DNA from: an uncultured Eubacteriales bacterium | GTDB taxonomy: Bacteria; Bacillota; Clostridia; Peptostreptococcales; Anaerovoracaceae | Assembly (NCBI GenBank): GCA_902803185.1 | Contig: CADCOV010000093.1 | Span: 1-14,822, forward strand | DNA: 14,822 nt | Reading direction: 5' to 3' | Shown: positions 14,080 through 14,822 of the stretch, in pieces | Position numbering within the stretch: position 1 is the first letter of the stretch | Layout: each line of letters opens with the position of its first letter | Translations under genes and position numbers: made by a program | The notes under the pieces: model-generated | Database searches by the model: none | The model's input: only the letters and a program-made list of their open reading frames with translations | What the model was told of the DNA's origin: nothing

Positions 14080-14822
14080 TTCTCTTCTCCCAATCCGAAA
14101 TATCTCAGGAAGACCCGGTCAAAGGCCTCCGGCTGCTCGAGGAACGGGAAGTGGCCCGCCCCCTTGATCACGACCAGCCCGGACTGAGGCAGCAGCCGGT
14201 CCATCTTCTCCGCCAGCGCGAGAGGCACCGCGTCGTCGTCCTCGCCCCAGATCAAAAGCACGTCCTGCGGGATCTTCGGCAGGCAGTGGGACAGGTCCTC
14301 GTTCACCGCCATGACCAAAGCCTGGCGCATGATCGGCGAGGCGTTCCTGTAGTCATCGGAGCCCTGGCGGCTCTGCCAGTCGTCCACCAGATCCGGGAAG
14401 AAATCGTAGACCAGCTTGGAATAGGCGATCTTCTTCAGCAGCTTGTAGCGGCGGATCTTGGCCTTCTGGGCGGCGGTCTTCTCCGCCACCAGGCCCGCAG
14501 CGTCCACCAGCACGATCCGCTCGACCGTGAACGGAAGCCGGTCGTACTCCGCCAGCTTCAGGATCACCCTGCCGCCGTAGGAGTGGCCCACCAGGGTGGC
14601 CTCCCGGATCCCGAGGGCCTCCATGAATTTGATGAAGAAGTCGGTGTAGGCCTTGACGTTCCACGGCTCCCGCGGTTCCTCGCTGGCGCCGAATCCCGGA
14701 AAATCAAAGCGCACCACCCGGTACTTCTCCTCCAGCAAAGCCGCCATCCGCCGGTAGACCGGCACGCTGGTGGCCCAGCCCTGGAGGATCACCACGGTCT
14801 TCTCGCCCTGCCCGGTGATCTC
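14076..14822 (-). CDS. Alpha/beta hydrolase, 5' end beyond window edge
   Basis: Serine hydrolase of the alpha/beta fold; 248 residues are visible and the frame is open to the right edge, reading EITGQGEKTVVILQGW at its visible start. Seen: oxyanion-type loop LQGWATS (13-19), nucleophile elbow GHSYGGR (79-85, Ser81), catalytic Asp in WGEDDDAVP and His in GAGHFPFLEQP near the C-terminus. The missing N-terminus is probably only a few residues to a few tens, judged from usual family length (~250-260). GTG at 14795 is not taken as the start because homologous-looking sequence continues upstream. The stop overlaps the murF ATG by 4 nt (ATGA), so the two are translationally coupled. The substrate is unknown; a lipid, ester or peptide target in the cell envelope is inferred only from its neighbours. 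Confidence 0.88.
   Translation of the reverse strand, partial: EITGQGEKTVVILQGWATSVPVYRRMAALLEEKYRVVRFDFPGFGASEEPREPWNVKAYTDFFIKFMEALGIREATLVGHSYGGRVILKLAEYDRLPFTVERIVLVDAAGLVAEKTAAQKAKIRRYKLLKKIAYSKLVYDFFPDLVDDWQSRQGSDDYRNASPIMRQALVMAVNEDLSHCLPKIPQDVLLIWGEDDDAVPLALAEKMDRLLPQSGLVVIKGAGHFPFLEQPEAFDRVFLRYFGLGEEK

Overview
This is a GC-rich window with tightly packed genes and strong Shine-Dalgarno sites. Its family content is typical of Gram-positive Clostridia: a DUF6382-FHA protein, a DUF5688 protein, a PP2C phosphatase with a Ser/Thr kinase, AzlC/AzlD, and a Ddl with a glycine-rich loop. I infer a high-GC member of the Clostridia (Lachnospirales/Oscillospirales type). Genus cannot be judged from the sequence alone. 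I see no insertion sequence, CRISPR array, tRNA or rRNA.

Layout. (1) Positions 1-3053, minus strand: a phospho-signalling operon. In transcription order it holds a degenerate receiver-like protein that resembles a TadZ/CpaE N-terminus, a DUF6382-FHA adaptor, a PP2C phosphatase and a Ser/Thr kinase cut by the left edge. A promoter lies just upstream and the genes overlap or nearly abut. (2) 3164-4538, minus: tRNA CCA nucleotidyltransferase with its own terminator. (3) 4558-6108, plus: a GPH-type MFS transporter, divergent from cca and closed by a strong terminator. (4) 6107-8184, minus: a DUF5688 protein followed by azlC and azlD (branched-chain amino acid exporter). A hairpin covers the azlC ribosome-binding site. 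(5) 8255-10555, plus: an SF1 PcrA/UvrD-type helicase with promoter and a bidirectional terminator. (6) 10561-14822, minus: a peptidoglycan D-Ala-D-Ala operon. In transcription order it holds an alpha/beta hydrolase (5' end off the right edge), a membrane-anchored MurF-like ligase, Ddl and a VanX-type D-Ala-D-Ala dipeptidase.

How the genes work together. In block 1 a kinase/phosphatase pair is co-expressed with an FHA phosphothreonine reader. That reader carries a tandem repeat with two threonines just before the FHA domain, a layout that suggests a phospho-switch. In block 6 Ddl makes D-Ala-D-Ala, the MurF-like protein would attach it to the UDP-muramyl peptide, and the VanX-like enzyme would hydrolyse free D-Ala-D-Ala. 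Synthesis, use and destruction of one dipeptide thus sit in one operon. A MurF fused to a multi-pass membrane domain is the most unusual architecture here.
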